Shown here: positions 34,701-42,954 of the stretch, one piece after another
How the letters are laid out: the number at the start of each line of letters is the position of its first letter
Position numbering within the stretch: position 1 is the stretch's first letter
DNA from: Flavobacterium sp. JAD_PAG50586_2
Lineage (GTDB): Bacteria; Bacteroidota; Bacteroidia; Flavobacteriales; Flavobacteriaceae
NCBI GenBank assembly: GCA_023213215.1
Contig: CP096136.1
Span: 2,294,001 to 2,358,000, forward strand
Length of the DNA: 64,000 nt
Direction of reading: 5' to 3'
Made by a program: the position numbers and the translations under genes
Notes under the pieces: generated by a model
Told to the model about the DNA's origin: nothing
Database searches by the model: none
The model's input: the letters and a program-made list of their open reading frames with translations, nothing else

Positions 34701-36605
34701 ACCTGCGGCCGCTACCGTATCTTCAACTACGATTGTGCCGGTTGCGTTTATATTTCCACATCCTCCGGTTAAAGGAATACTGTAGTTAAACGTGCCAATG
34801 TCCGTTGGAGTTCCGCTAATAGTTATTGTATCAGATGCCCAATTCGCAGTTACCCCTGTCGGTAAACCGAATGGCGAGCCAATTCCTGTGGCTTCTGTAG
34901 TGCTATGGGTAATATCTGTTAAAGAAGTATTTACACATATTATCGGTGATGATGAAGCTGTCCCGACAGTATTCACAGAAGTTACTGTTATGGTTCCTTC
35001 AGCATATAGGTTTCCACAGCCTCCAGTCAATAGGATACTGTAATTGAAAGTCCCTGCGTTTGTAGGGGTTCCACTAATTGTAATTGTGTCTGATGCCCAT
35101 GCCGCTGTAACTCCCGACGGTAAACCAGTTATCGCACCAATCCCCGTTGCTCCCGATGTAGTATGCGTAATATCAGTTAAAATGGTGTTTATGCATAGTG
35201 TAGGTGATGAAGAAGGAATACCAACAGTGTTTGCATCCGTTACCGTTATGGTTCCGGTAGCATTTCCTCCTCCACAACCTCCTGTTAACGGAATGCTGTA
35301 GTTAAAAGTTCCTGCTGCAGTTGGAGTTCCACTAATTGTAATTGTATTGGATGCCCAAGATGCAGTTACTCCTGATGGCAAACCTGTTGCTGGACCTATT
35401 CCGGTTGCTACTGTAGTGGTATGAGTAATAGCGGTCAAGCCAGAATTGATACATACAGTTGGTGTCGAAGATGCTGTTCCAACAGTGTTTAATGCATTTA
35501 CATTTATTGTACCCGTAGCGTTGACACTTCCGCAGCCGCCTATTAAAGGGACACTGTAATTATAAATTCCGGCGACGGTAGGTGTTCCATTGATAGTAAT
35601 TGTATTGGTTGTCCAGGAAGCTGTTACTCCCGAAGGTAATCCTGATGATATTCCCATTCCTGTTGCTCCGGTAGTTGTATGGGTAATGGCAGCTGGTAAG
35701 GCGTTATTAATACATACCGTAGGCGCTGAAGATGCTGCGCCTGCAGTATTGAAAGGTATTGGTGTAAATGATGTGCCACTGGTTGCAGTACCACCAAGGG
35801 TAGTAACTGTAATTGCTCCATTAGTATTCCCGTTAGGTATAGTCGCTGTAATTTGGGTAGCACTATCTATTGTATAAGAAGTTGCAGCAATTCCATTAAA
35901 ATTTACAGCTGTAACATTGGTGAAATTTGTTCCTGTGATTACCACTGTAGTTCCGGGACAACCAGAGGCCGGTGTGACACTTGTTATTGTTGGAATGCGG
36001 TAACCGGTCAATGTTGCGCTGTCTAAGATATAATCGCGGGTATTGAAATTCGCATTATTTGTTTTATAAATGTCGATTAACAAAGTAGAATTATTGTTAG
36101 CTGGCGTGGGGAAAGTTACTGTGTTGAGAGTATTGTTTGCTGTAGTTGGAGTAAAAGTAGCCAGTACAGTTGTCCAGTTTCCTCCGCCATCGGCACTTAC
36201 TCTTACTATGAAGTTTCCAATTGTTGTAGCATCAGTCTTGTTACAAAATGAAAAACCCATATTAGCAAATCCAGTCGTGTTTACCGTGAAACGGATATAG
36301 TCACCTGTATCCCAATTGTCGACTGAAATCATCCTCGCGCCTTGACACGGATTCGTTGTTGGATATGTAGTGGTACCTAAACCATTGCCTGTAATCGCAG
36401 GAATACCTGTAACGTTATCAATAGCGGGATTCAGGTTATTTTCAAAATTAAATTGAAAAAGAGTTACCTGGGCAATCGATTTTGTTGGAAATAAAAAAGC
36501 AATTAAACAAAGTAAAACTACCATCCAGAATTTAGACAGTGATTTTTGGTTCAACTTATTTGAAAAAATAAATTGGAATGGGTTTTTTAAGTATTTTTTG
36601 TACAT
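28701..36605 (-). CDS. Giant repeat-rich surface protein with T9SS sorting domain
   Basis: 2634 residues, Thr/Ser/Asn-rich. An unusually long basic N-terminus precedes a signal segment (FWMVVLLCLIAFLFPTKSIA, cut near 46). Domains in order are: a jelly-roll-like anchor at about 47-200; an IPT/TIG domain at about 205-285 (TSVTPASGCPGTTVVITGTN); four nearly identical 86-residue putative-Ig repeats at about 285-630 (GLPSGVTASW..TITI.GTPT); two PKD-like repeats at about 632-800 (STACQGETGVIYSVPAIANA); further PKD-like repeats with QSICSGAG; several YQWQSS-type Ig-like repeats to about 2080; a C-terminal region of about 470 residues (QWNGSQGTSWNNNLNWTPNG); and a type A T9SS sorting domain ending PNGIYIAEITLENDIVVKKK. 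It is probably secreted to the cell surface as an adhesin or gliding-associated protein. No catalytic domain is seen. Confidence 0.92.
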   Translation of the reverse strand: MYKKYLKNPFQFIFSNKLNQKSLSKFWMVVLLCLIAFLFPTKSIAQVTLFQFNFENNLNPAIDNVTGIPAITGNGLGTTTYPTTNPCQGARMISVDNWDTGDYIRFTVNTTGFANMGFSFCNKTDATTIGNFIVRVSADGGGNWTTVLATFTPTTANNTLNTVTFPTPANNNSTLLIDIYKTNNANFNTRDYILDSATLTGYRIPTITSVTPASGCPGTTVVITGTNFTNVTAVNFNGIAATSYTIDSATQITATIPNGNTNGAITVTTLGGTATSGTSFTPIPFNTAGAASSAPTVCINNALPAAITHTTTGATGMGISSGLPSGVTASWTTNTITINGTPTVAGIYNYSVPLIGGCGSVNATGTINVNALNTVGTASSTPTVCINSGLTAITHTTTVATGIGPATGLPSGVTASWASNTITISGTPTAAGTFNYSIPLTGGCGGGNATGTITVTDANTVGIPSSSPTLCINTILTDITHTTSGATGIGAITGLPSGVTAAWASDTITISGTPTNAGTFNYSILLTGGCGNLYAEGTITVTSVNTVGTASSSPIICVNTSLTDITHSTTEATGIGSPFGLPTGVTANWASDTITISGTPTDIGTFNYSIPLTGGCGNINATGTIVVEDTVAAAGTILGASTACQGETGVIYSVPAIANATNYIWTLPSGASIASGLNTNSITVDFSATASSGDITVLGTNSCGTGIISVNHPVTVSPLPDTAGIIGGPFTVCQGETGVIYSVPAIANAADYIWNLPNGATIVAGANTNSITVDYSIAALSGNITVQATNECGNGLISANYFITINIAPSITSNYSVTICGNETATVLPIDGGGNVVPPGTTYSWSLPSITGGISGETALSNQSSFVQTLINSTNVQQTASYNVTASTNGCSTSTFSVLVYVNPKPTISGTPLTQSICSGAGISSISLSNPNNISGAIDYSWTRDNTVNITGIGAIGTGATISANLTNALSTPQTTTFTAIATTDNNCISDPFTVTVVVSPTPTAIVSPPNQSICSGAGIAITMSSSNVASPTYSFSGNNANVTNTLAVSGATISGTLTNTTNAVQIVTYTITSTANGCSAVVGTASFTVKPKPNVAGSLLTQTLCGGIAISPITISNPNSVSGTTFSWTRDGILTGMANTGTGATIIGSLNNFTTGNVTENFTLTATADGCSSSTIVQVIVLPKPQLTATPASQTICSVSAISAISTSSTNNLPGASTVSWTRNNASITGIGVVGGPPVTTSPISGTLTNTSTTTQATTFTFSTTASNGCSNTASATVTVYAPLTVPVISASQDVCNFQSPSTFYMSTPVSGGSGTYTYQWQRSARNSGGPWTNVATTSTYTAVTNEFDYRLIVTDSFCTSKTVTSNTVYINVLGIGGILDGASLTNVPNAPVCNGAIPAIGVNITHSFLSSVKFNWFSSNGYITPASGGPVGNSSGGFFPTTSYTFNFTAANNTNVTQTTTITVVPAFTNGLGTCNSNATTMNIQIRPTPVVTATVPNNTICSNTSAGITLTGNIQDVGNTTTFNWSVNNNASITGDNTSGSGSINVGGSYVINNTLINTSTAAQNVTYTITPVSNGCSGTPITVIITVAPDALPGTIASSQSICSGDDPAAFTQTAATGIGTLTYQWQSSSPTNAGPWNNINLATANTYDAGPLTQTTWYRRVVTSTYNGAACSIATGNTVQVLVNSITPGTIGGTQTVCSPSAIPITLTNLSTPTATAAISYQWERSTTDCNTGFSDITINGTSATYIIPAGLTTTTYYRRKDISTTVTPTSKSCFAYTNCVTISVNNVTGGTIGSAQTLCGNNPAVFTEITASTGTGILTYQWQSSTTGCSGWSIIPGATTATYDPPGGLLASTYYQRVTYSTLNSVQCSAASNCILVTINPVTSGTISGNRTVCYGGDPTGFTETVAATGGVGATFTYQWQISTNSSGPWSDISGAVNAAYDAPGPINQTTYFRRIATATLNSVSCSATSTFVTVSVNNVTASVIDGNQNVCNPTDNPNAFTVTVPASGNGTLTYQWQSSTIGCSGPWSDISGATSAVYDSPAVTQTTYFQVRVTSTLNGVGCITFSNCLEIASYGKQWNGSQGTSWNNNLNWTPNGIPDATNCVIIPNVTNKPVISGTNYEAHAYSLSILANAGLEITSNNNLTVTDFVNTHSNANFIIRNNASLIQVNDTAANNGHITYTRTSRPMTRWGYVYWGSPIVENAFSQIPGEFDLKYRWQSGTLTGAWLPLSSIAPAEGFIARVRNIPPFSSGLGSINFTFNGTPRNGIVNVNVDSYDSSTMTSAGNTVLLANPYPSAIDAGAFLTHSNNTELGGALFFWTSITLYSGTGPYNVLDYGTWNLSGGVGTKPSTDTSVTNDLRPDGKITSGQGFFSQVFADGPITFDNSIRVPNFNNQFFKNGNSTTSNESENNRFWLNLYSNNTFRQMMVNYKEGATNGFDRLYDANSLTNNEINLYSIVDDHNLVIQGRGLPFNQNDVVPLGYRITNPGMYSIDIDEVDGLFTDNQTIYLKDKLMGITHNLSDSAYSFNATAGTFNDRFEIVYAPNALGVDNPDSGNVFATISNDIIKIESSEFIQSVKIYDISGKLINVYKLTNTSKQFSDHFNYPNGIYIAEITLENDIVVKKKLIH

Positions 36606-36934
36606 AATATAACAACTTCAGTATTCAGTTATAATTATTGTCGTAGGTTAAGACATAATATATGAGCAAAATTAGAAGATGCTATCTGAATAGTATAATA
36701 AATTAGTTATGTAGCCTTATTACTCGTTTAAATGCACTTTTACCTCAGTGTAGAATAGGAATTTAGTCTCGAAATGCAATTTTACAATCCGATGAAATTT
36801 AAAAAATAAATATGCAAACTGCTAATTTATAGATAATTGACAAAAATAATCGATAAAGTGTAATTGATATTTTCTTTTGCCTTTAATAAAAAATGAGCCT
36901 TAGTCGCAAATTGTGATTGGAAATAAAATGGGAA
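36606..36934. other. Non-coding AT-rich upstream region of the giant gene
   Basis: A 329-bp stretch with no supported ORF. On the minus strand TAATTTTG (36667-36674) fits TAnnTTTG, about 60 bp before the giant gene's start, without a clear -33 element. It probably holds that gene's promoter. I see nothing else. Confidence 0.4.
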
Positions 36935-37555
36935 TTAATTCTTCTTGCCATACTTAAAATGCCCGACAATTTTCCATCTGAAAAGACAGTCTTCCAACAC
37001 TTGTCCGGTTCCAACATTATGCACAATCATCATGCGCTTTCCATCAGGTGATTTTTTGTTGGTTAAGATTCCAATATGAGGATATTTTCCGCTAATCATC
37101 CAGGTTACCAGTTCGCCTGTTTTGTAATCGTTGGCGTTTTCCGTGATTGATAGTTTATTTCCTTTCCTACCAAAGAAAACCTCTAGGTTAGGAACTCTCC
37201 TATGGTCAATATTAGTATCCGTTGTATGCAGTCCCCATTTTTTGATGTTAGGATATAAACTAAAATTCCTTACCATATCTTCGTGTACTTCCTTTTGCAG
37301 GTCAATGCCGAGCTTTCGGTAAGCCCTGATTACAACATCTGTACAAACCCCGGTTTTAGCAGGCACATCGCCATTAGGATATTTAATGGGAATATAATTG
37401 GGAGTATAAACAACCTCTGGATCAATAATAGAAATCGCTGCAACAGAAAGCCTGTTTTCAAAAGTATCGGAATTAAGCGGAACCTCAATTTCGGCCTCTT
37501 TTTGTCCACAGGTAACAAATAGCAGTAATGTGAGTAAAAAGTGTACCGTTTTCAT
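36935..37555 (-). CDS. DUF1287-family lipoprotein
   Basis: A 206-residue protein from the ATG at 37555, which begins a lipoprotein signal (MKTVHFLLTLLLFVTCGQ). The DUF1287 domain (NlpC/P60-like fold) is recognised by PNYIPIKYPNGDVPAKTGVC, TDVVIRAYRKLGIDLQ, HEDMVRNFSLYP and ISGKYPHIGILTNKK, with the Cys of TGVCTD and the His of YPHIG as likely catalytic pair. The substrate is unknown; a cell-wall peptide is a reasonable guess. It is divergent from radC with only 51 bp between the starts. Confidence 0.8.
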   Translation of the reverse strand: MKTVHFLLTLLLFVTCGQKEAEIEVPLNSDTFENRLSVAAISIIDPEVVYTPNYIPIKYPNGDVPAKTGVCTDVVIRAYRKLGIDLQKEVHEDMVRNFSLYPNIKKWGLHTTDTNIDHRRVPNLEVFFGRKGNKLSITENANDYKTGELVTWMISGKYPHIGILTNKKSPDGKRMMIVHNVGTGQVLEDCLFRWKIVGHFKYGKKN

Positions 37556-37606
37556 AGTAATTAATTTTAGTTTTATAACGTAGAAATCAAATTTAAAGTA
37601 TAGGTT

Positions 37607-38296
37607 TTGGAACAAAATTATCCCATAAAGAATTGGTCAGAAGACGATAAGCCAAGAGAAAAGCTAATGCTGAAAGGAAAGACGGCTTTGAGCGATGCCG
37701 AATTGGTGGCAATCCTAATTGGCTCAGGAAGCCGAAATGAAAGCGCGGTAAGTCTTGGCAAAAGAATCCTGTCAAGTGTCGATAATAATCTGAATGCGTT
37801 AGGAAAATTATCCTTAAAACGATTAATGGAATTCAAAGGAATAGGAGAGGCTAAAGCGGTTTCCATTGCAGCGGCTTTAGAACTGGGACGTCGCCGAAGA
37901 GTGGAAGAATCTATAGAATTAAAGAAGATAACTTCGAGTAAAGCAGTCTTTGAAATTATGCAGCCTGTTATCGGCGAGCTTCCCCATGAGGAATTTTGGG
38001 TCTTATATCTCAACAATTCCAATAAAGTCATCTATAAATCGCAGCTTTCCAAAGGCGGAATCACAGGAACGGTTGTGGATGTGCGATTAATTTTCAAAAC
38101 CGCATTGGAACAGAATGCAATTTCTGTAATTTTGACCCACAATCATCCTTCGGGCCAACTGCAGGCCAGTGATGCCGATAAGGAAATTACTAAAAAACTA
38201 AAAATCGCCGGAGAACAACTGGATATAAAGGTTCTCGACCACATAATCATCACTGAAAACGGTTATTTCAGTTTTCAGGATGAAGGAATTTTTTAA
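37607..38296 (+). CDS. radC: RadC-family JAB1/MPN protein
   Basis: A 229-residue RadC homologue: N-terminal helix-hairpin-helix region (LSLKRLMEFKGIGEAKAVSI) and C-terminal MPN/JAMM metal site with ILTHNHPSGQLQASDAD (HxHPSG...D). The start is TTG at 37607, because an in-frame stop lies two codons upstream and the conserved KNWSEDDKPREKLMLKGKTA begins soon after; no ATG fits. The biological role of RadC is still debated. It is followed 1 bp later by a HAD gene. Confidence 0.93.
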   Translation: MEQNYPIKNWSEDDKPREKLMLKGKTALSDAELVAILIGSGSRNESAVSLGKRILSSVDNNLNALGKLSLKRLMEFKGIGEAKAVSIAAALELGRRRRVEESIELKKITSSKAVFEIMQPVIGELPHEEFWVLYLNNSNKVIYKSQLSKGGITGTVVDVRLIFKTALEQNAISVILTHNHPSGQLQASDADKEITKKLKIAGEQLDIKVLDHIIITENGYFSFQDEGIF

Positions 38297-38297
38297 T

Positions 38298-38981
38298 ATG
38301 GAAAATATAACGGACATTTTCTTCGATTTAGATCACACGCTTTGGGATTTTGATAAAAATTCGGTTCTGGCTTTCGATAGAATCTTCAGGAACTATCATC
38401 CAACTATTGACACCGAGAAGTTTGTTGCAGTCTATGCACCAATAAACCAGGCCTGCTGGAAGTTGTATCAGGTAGATAAAATCACACACGAGGAATTGAG
38501 GTACACAAGGCTTCGTCAATCTTTTGAAATTCTGAGCTACACTATTTCTGATAAGGATATCAATGAAATTGCAGAACAATATATCGAGTTTATGCCTGAT
38601 AACAACCAGTTGTTTGACGGAACCATAGAAATTTTAAATTATTTGCAACCAAAATACAATTTGCACATCATTACTAATGGGTTTGCAGAAGTTCAGGAAA
38701 AGAAAATCAGCAATTCAGGACTTGGAAATTATTTTAAGACAATTACCAATTCGGAAATGGCGGGCGTGAAGAAACCGCATAGGAACATATTTGAATTTGC
38801 TTTATCTTTGGCTGAAACCAATAAGGAAAATGCCATTATGATTGGCGACTGCATTGAGGCAGATATAGGAGGTGCAACCGATTTTGGAATGCAGGCCATA
38901 TTGTTTGACGAAAAAGGAATCCATACCATAGAAGGGATAAAAACCATAAAACATTTGTTAGAATTAAAAAATATATTGTAA
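38298..38981 (+). CDS. YjjG-type HAD pyrimidine nucleotidase
   Basis: A 227-residue HAD phosphatase. Motifs: FFDLDHTLWDF at about 7-17, ITNGFAEVQEKKI at about 125, KKPHRNIFEFAL with the Lys of motif III, and IMIGDCIEADIGGATDFGMQ as motif IV. The order and cap size match YjjG, a house-cleaning 5'-nucleotidase for non-canonical pyrimidine nucleotides. The ATG at 38298, immediately after the radC stop, is preferred over an ATG that overlaps radC. It is co-transcribed with radC and the next gene. Confidence 0.88.
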   Translation: MENITDIFFDLDHTLWDFDKNSVLAFDRIFRNYHPTIDTEKFVAVYAPINQACWKLYQVDKITHEELRYTRLRQSFEILSYTISDKDINEIAEQYIEFMPDNNQLFDGTIEILNYLQPKYNLHIITNGFAEVQEKKISNSGLGNYFKTITNSEMAGVKKPHRNIFEFALSLAETNKENAIMIGDCIEADIGGATDFGMQAILFDEKGIHTIEGIKTIKHLLELKNIL

Positions 38982-39024
38982 AATGAAACCGAAGATTAAC
39001 GATTACCGATTAAAAACCACTAGT

Positions 39025-39780
39025 ATGAGTAAAAAGATCCTATTGTTGTTTGTTTTGATTACGAACTATGCGTTTTCCCAAACCGTAAACGATTATCAAT
39101 ATGTAATCGTACCCTCAAAATTTAGCATCTTTAAAGAGAAGGATAAGTACAATATGAACACTAGTGTAAAGCTGCTGCTTCAGAAATACGGATTCAAAGC
39201 CTTTATGTCGACAGATTCCATTCCTAATGATATAGCCAATTCTAATTGCATGAAACTGAATGCTGATTTAGTTAAAGATAACAGCCTTATGACTACCAGG
39301 GTAAAAATTGTGCTTACGGATTGCAGGGAAAATGTCGTTTTCGAAACTGCTTATGGAAAAAGTACTGATAAAGATTATGCAAGAGCCTATATGGAATCGT
39401 TACGAGAGGCAGCAAAATCATTTGATAAACTGAACTACAGGTACAATGGAAAAAATCAAATTGTCACTGAAGAAAATACAAAACCTATGGCAAATCAATT
39501 AGAAAGCCAAACTAGCAACGCCGCTACTTCATCTGCCGTTTCTACATCTAATGACAATAATGAAATCCTTTATTTTGCCCAGCCAATCGTCAACGGTTTT
39601 CAAATAATTGACAGCGAGCCGAAAGTCATTATGAAAATATTCAATACATCGGTAAAAAATGTTTTCATAGGTGCAAAAGGAAGTCAAAATGGCGTGGTGA
39701 TTTCTAAAGGAGGACAATGGTTTTTTGAATATTACGAAAACGGAAAGTTGATTTCTGAACTCTTGAAAGTAAAATTTTAA
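39025..39780 (+). CDS. Exported protein of unknown function
   Basis: A 251-residue protein starting at the ATG at 39025 with a signal peptide (MSKKILLLFVLITNYAFSQT). The first half, QYVIVPSKFSIFKEKDKYNM, then LLLQKYGFKAFMSTDSIP and VKIVLTDCRENVVFETAYGK, recurs in flavobacterial hypothetical proteins. A low-complexity Ser/Thr/Ala linker (NAATSSAVSTS) separates a small C-terminal domain. There is no known function. Its stop overlaps the stop of rarA on the other strand by 4 bp. Confidence 0.7.
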   Translation: MSKKILLLFVLITNYAFSQTVNDYQYVIVPSKFSIFKEKDKYNMNTSVKLLLQKYGFKAFMSTDSIPNDIANSNCMKLNADLVKDNSLMTTRVKIVLTDCRENVVFETAYGKSTDKDYARAYMESLREAAKSFDKLNYRYNGKNQIVTEENTKPMANQLESQTSNAATSSAVSTSNDNNEILYFAQPIVNGFQIIDSEPKVIMKIFNTSVKNVFIGAKGSQNGVVISKGGQWFFEYYENGKLISELLKVKF

Positions 39781-41054
39781 TATCCGTATTTATCTTTCCA
39801 ACGATTTTTTAAAAAGGTACGCAGTTCATTTTCGCGGGCATTGTTTCCGGGTTTGTACAATGCAGTATTTTTGATTTCATCAGGGAGGTATTCCTGTTCC
39901 GAGAAGTTGTTTTCATAACTATGGGAATATTTGTATTCCTCGCCATAGCCCAATTCCTTCATCAGTTTGGTTGGTGCATTTCGCAAATGAATTGGTACCG
40001 ATAAATTGCCGGTTTGTTTTACCAATTGCTGTGCTTCATTAATCGCCATATAACTCGCATTGCTTTTGGCAGAAGTTGCCAGATAAACAGCGCATTGGCT
40101 CAATAAGATTCTGCTTTCGGGATAACCTATGGTGGAAACGGCCTGAAAAGTGTTGTTTGCCATTATCAAAGCCGTTGGATTGGCGTTACCTATATCTTCA
40201 CTGGATAAAATCAACATTCTTCTGGCAATGAATTTTACATCTTCACCACCTTCAATCATTCGGGCCAACCAATAAACTGCACCATTGGGATCGCTGCCGC
40301 GTATAGATTTTATAAAAGCCGAAACGATGTCATAATGTTGTTCGCCTGTTTTGTCATAAAGAACTGTGTTTTGTTGGACTAATTGCAGCACTTTGTCATT
40401 TGTTATCACAATTTGACCTTCAGGGCTTGCGTTTACAACCAGTTCAAAAATATTTAACAGCTTTCGTCCATCGCCACCAGAAAGCCTTAACAGTGCTTCA
40501 GTTTCCTTTAATTTTATCTTTTTGGTCGAAAGAACAACATCCTGCTTCATGGCTCTTTCCAGCAAAGACAATAAATCTTCCTTTGAAAACGGATTTAGGA
40601 TATAAACCTGACAACGTGACAAAAGCGCCGGTATGACTTCAAAACTTGGATTTTCGGTTGTAGCACCAATCAATGTAATCCAGCCTTTCTCTACTGCGGC
40701 TAAAAGGGAGTCCTGTTGTGATTTACTGAAACGGTGAATCTCATCGATAAACAGGATTGGGTTTTTTGCCGTGAATAATCCGCCGCTTAGTTTGGCCTTT
40801 TCAATCACATCGCGAATGTCCTTCACGCCGCTGTTAATAGCGCTCAGCTCATAAAAAGGGCGATTGCTCTGTTTGGCAATAATCTGCGCTAAGGTTGTTT
40901 TTCCAGTTCCGGGTGAACCCCAAAATATCATTGACGGAATAATACCGCGTGCAATTTGCTGCGTCAGTGAACCGTTTTCGCCAACAAGGTGAAGCTGGCT
41001 GATGTAATCCGCTAATTGTTGTGGCCTGATGCGTTCGGCAAGTGGTGCTTCCAT
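39777..41054 (-). CDS. rarA: Replication-associated recombination protein A
   Basis: A 425-residue AAA+ ATPase related to clamp-loader subunits and MgsA/WRNIP1 that acts at stalled forks. The start [20 protein letters not shown] is typical, so the ATG at 41054 is chosen over one fifteen codons upstream. Walker A is [19 protein letters not shown], Walker [20 protein letters not shown], sensor [19 protein letters not shown], and the C-terminal domain includes [20 protein letters not shown]. It is a single-gene unit, convergent with the exported unknown gene. Confidence 0.96.
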   Translation of the reverse strand: MEAPLAERIRPQQLADYISQLHLVGENGSLTQQIARGIIPSMIFWGSPGTGKTTLAQIIAKQSNRPFYELSAINSGVKDIRDVIEKAKLSGGLFTAKNPILFIDEIHRFSKSQQDSLLAAVEKGWITLIGATTENPSFEVIPALLSRCQVYILNPFSKEDLLSLLERAMKQDVVLSTKKIKLKETEALLRLSGGDGRKLLNIFELVVNASPEGQIVITNDKVLQLVQQNTVLYDKTGEQHYDIVSAFIKSIRGSDPNGAVYWLARMIEGGEDVKFIARRMLILSSEDIGNANPTALIMANNTFQAVSTIGYPESRILLSQCAVYLATSAKSNASYMAINEAQQLVKQTGNLSVPIHLRNAPTKLMKELGYGEEYKYSHSYENNFSEQEYLPDEIKNTALYKPGNNARENELRTFLKNRWKDKYGY

Positions 41055-41236
41055 GTTGATTTGGAAATTTGAAGATTTGGAAATAAATGCTGGGTACAAA
41101 TAGACCGTCTACAAATTTAATTATATTAAACGATAATTTTCAAATTATCTCATTTTGAAATTTGTATGACAAATTAGCACTACTTTTAGTTTGGCTAACT
41201 TTTTGACGATAGCAAAAAATATTTTTTATTATTGTA

Positions 41237-42007
41237 ATGACTGAAGATTACCATCATTTTAAGTTTACCCCTTCTGTTTGGATTGTTCCAACATTACTGC
41301 TTATAGTAATATGGTTCGTTTTTGTTATTGAAAACAGTTTCAATGTGGATTTAACCTCGCATGGAATTTTGCCAAGGACAATTTCGGGTTTACAGGGTTT
41401 GCTCTTTAGTCCGTTCCTTCACGGTGATTTAAACCACATAGCCAATAATTCTATTCCGCTTTTTATACTTACGACAGCTTTGATTTATTTCTACAGGGAT
41501 GTTTCACTGAAAGTGCTTTTTTATGGAATTTTACTTTCAGGATTGATAACGTGGGTAATAGGGAGAGATTCCTATCATATTGGTGCCAGTGGTTTGATTT
41601 ACGTGTTGGTTTCCTTTATTTTCTTTAAAGGAATGATGACACAATATTACCGATTGATGGCTTTGTCATTGACGGTTGTAATGATTTACGGTGGAATGAT
41701 TTGGTATGTTTTTCCTGAAGTGGATAAACAGATTTCGTGGGAAGGTCATTTGGCAGGTTTGATTACGGGTTTCATTTTTGCTATTAGATTTAAGACACCT
41801 GATTACGTAGAAGCTATTCAATATCCTTGGGAAAAGCCCGATTTTAATCCGGAAGAGGATATGTTTATGAAACACTTTGACGAAGACGGAAATTTTGTAA
41901 ACACCCCTGAGCCTGAAGAAGAAATTGAAGAAATCATTGTATCGCCAACGATTAGTTATTCTTATGTATATAAGGAAACTCCAAACGAGACCAAACCAAT
42001 CGAATAG
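41237..42007 (+). CDS. Rhomboid-family intramembrane serine protease
   Basis: A 256-residue polytopic membrane protein. The catalytic serine lies in YHIGASGLIYVLVSF (GxSG) and the catalytic histidine in WEGHLAGLITGFIF in the last helix. An HGDLNHIANNSIPLFIL segment matches the conserved HxxxN-type region of TM2. About six membrane helices are predicted, then a cytosolic acidic tail (EPEEEIEEII). The substrate is unknown. A dispersed hairpin repeat follows the stop by about 10 bp. Confidence 0.92.
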   Translation: MTEDYHHFKFTPSVWIVPTLLLIVIWFVFVIENSFNVDLTSHGILPRTISGLQGLLFSPFLHGDLNHIANNSIPLFILTTALIYFYRDVSLKVLFYGILLSGLITWVIGRDSYHIGASGLIYVLVSFIFFKGMMTQYYRLMALSLTVVMIYGGMIWYVFPEVDKQISWEGHLAGLITGFIFAIRFKTPDYVEAIQYPWEKPDFNPEEDMFMKHFDEDGNFVNTPEPEEEIEEIIVSPTISYSYVYKETPNETKPIE

Positions 42008-42017
42008 TATACTTATT

Positions 42018-42113
42018 TAGCCCCGATAGTAGTGGCATCCTTTTATACCTGACAGGTTTCTGGAACCTATCAGGTATAAAAGATAGAACGGAGAGCGGGA
42101 ATTGCCTTTACTG
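42018..42113 (+). repeat. Dispersed hairpin repeat, copy 3
   Basis: TAGCCCCGATAGTAGTGGCA at the left and AGAGCGGGAATTGCC at the right frame an imperfect hairpin (ATACCTGACAGGTT / AACCTATCAGGTAT, 42045-42077). It is clearly the same family as copy 2 at 17147. Confidence 0.85.
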
Positions 42114-42170
42114 ATAAATCCCGAACCTTTCGCTTCTTAAGTTTATTCTGGTTCTAAATCTGCAATCTGA

Positions 42171-42904
42171 TTATTGTCTCTGACGAACAGCTTCATAAAG
42201 AAAGGCTCCACAGGCAACGGAAACATTTAGTGAACCGATGCTTCCGAACATAGGTAATTTTGCCTTTTCATCTACAATTTTCAATACCGATGGATTGATG
42301 CCGCGATCTTCGCTACCCATAATGATTGCTACAGGTTCGTTTAGCGAAATGTCATAAATGTTCTGGTCTGTTTTTTCGGTGGCTGCTACGGTTTTTATTC
42401 CGCTTCCCTGCAGGTGGAAAATGGCATCCTTGATGTGTTCCACTTTGCAGATTGGCACATTAAATACAGCGCCGGCAGAAGTCTTTACGGTATCGCCGTT
42501 TACCGGAGCTGAACCTGCTTTTTGCACTATAATTCCGTCTACACCTGTGCATTCGGCAGTTCTGATGATAGCGCCAAAGTTTCGGGCATCACTTAACTGG
42601 TCAAGGATGAGGAACAATGGAGTTTTTCCGCTTTCTAATACTTTTTCGATCAAGGTTTCCAAATCATGGAAGGCAATAGGGAGATGGTTGCTACGGCACC
42701 CTGATGGTTGTTGGAAGTCAAACGGTTTAGTTTTTCTACTGGAACATAAGAGAAGTTGATGCTTTTTTGTTTCATCACTTTCATGAGTTCCTTCATCAAT
42801 TCGCCTTGCGTGTCCGACTGAATGAATACTTTGTCAATTGCTGCTCCTGATTGAATTCCTTCTATGATTGCTCTGATTCCGAAGATCTGATGTTCTTTTT
42901 CCAT
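42171..42904 (-). CDS. rlmB: 23S rRNA 2'-O-methyltransferase (SpoU/TrmH family), frameshifted
   Basis: About 244 residues after one repair: GGG at 42679-42681 should be GGGG, which joins NNHQGAVATISP to IAFHDLETLIEKVLESGKTP. The N-terminal substrate-binding domain is MEKEHQIFGIRAIIEGIQSG. The SPOUT trefoil-knot methyltransferase domain has the three TrmH motifs: LDQLSDARNFGAIIRTAEC, AIIMGSEDRGINPSVL and GSIGSLNVSVACGAFLYEAV. E. coli RlmB methylates G2251 of 23S rRNA; the same target is likely but not proven. The start is the ATG at 42904. Confidence 0.88.
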
Positions 42905-42914
42905 GGCGCAAAGA

Positions 42915-42947
42915 TATAAAAAAACCACCAGTGAAAACTAGTGGTTT
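42915..42947 (-). terminator. Terminator at the end of the SusCD locus
   Basis: On the minus strand AAACCACTAGT / ACTGGTGGTTT closes a short loop and is followed by T-rich sequence, 8 bp after the stop at 42955. A-runs on the other side make it possibly bidirectional. Confidence 0.85.
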
Positions 42948-42954
42948 TGATATC

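Noticed and set aside
30216..35877. Many plus-strand ORFs within the giant gene
   Set aside because: They mirror the repeat structure of the minus-strand protein in another frame and have no signals of their own.
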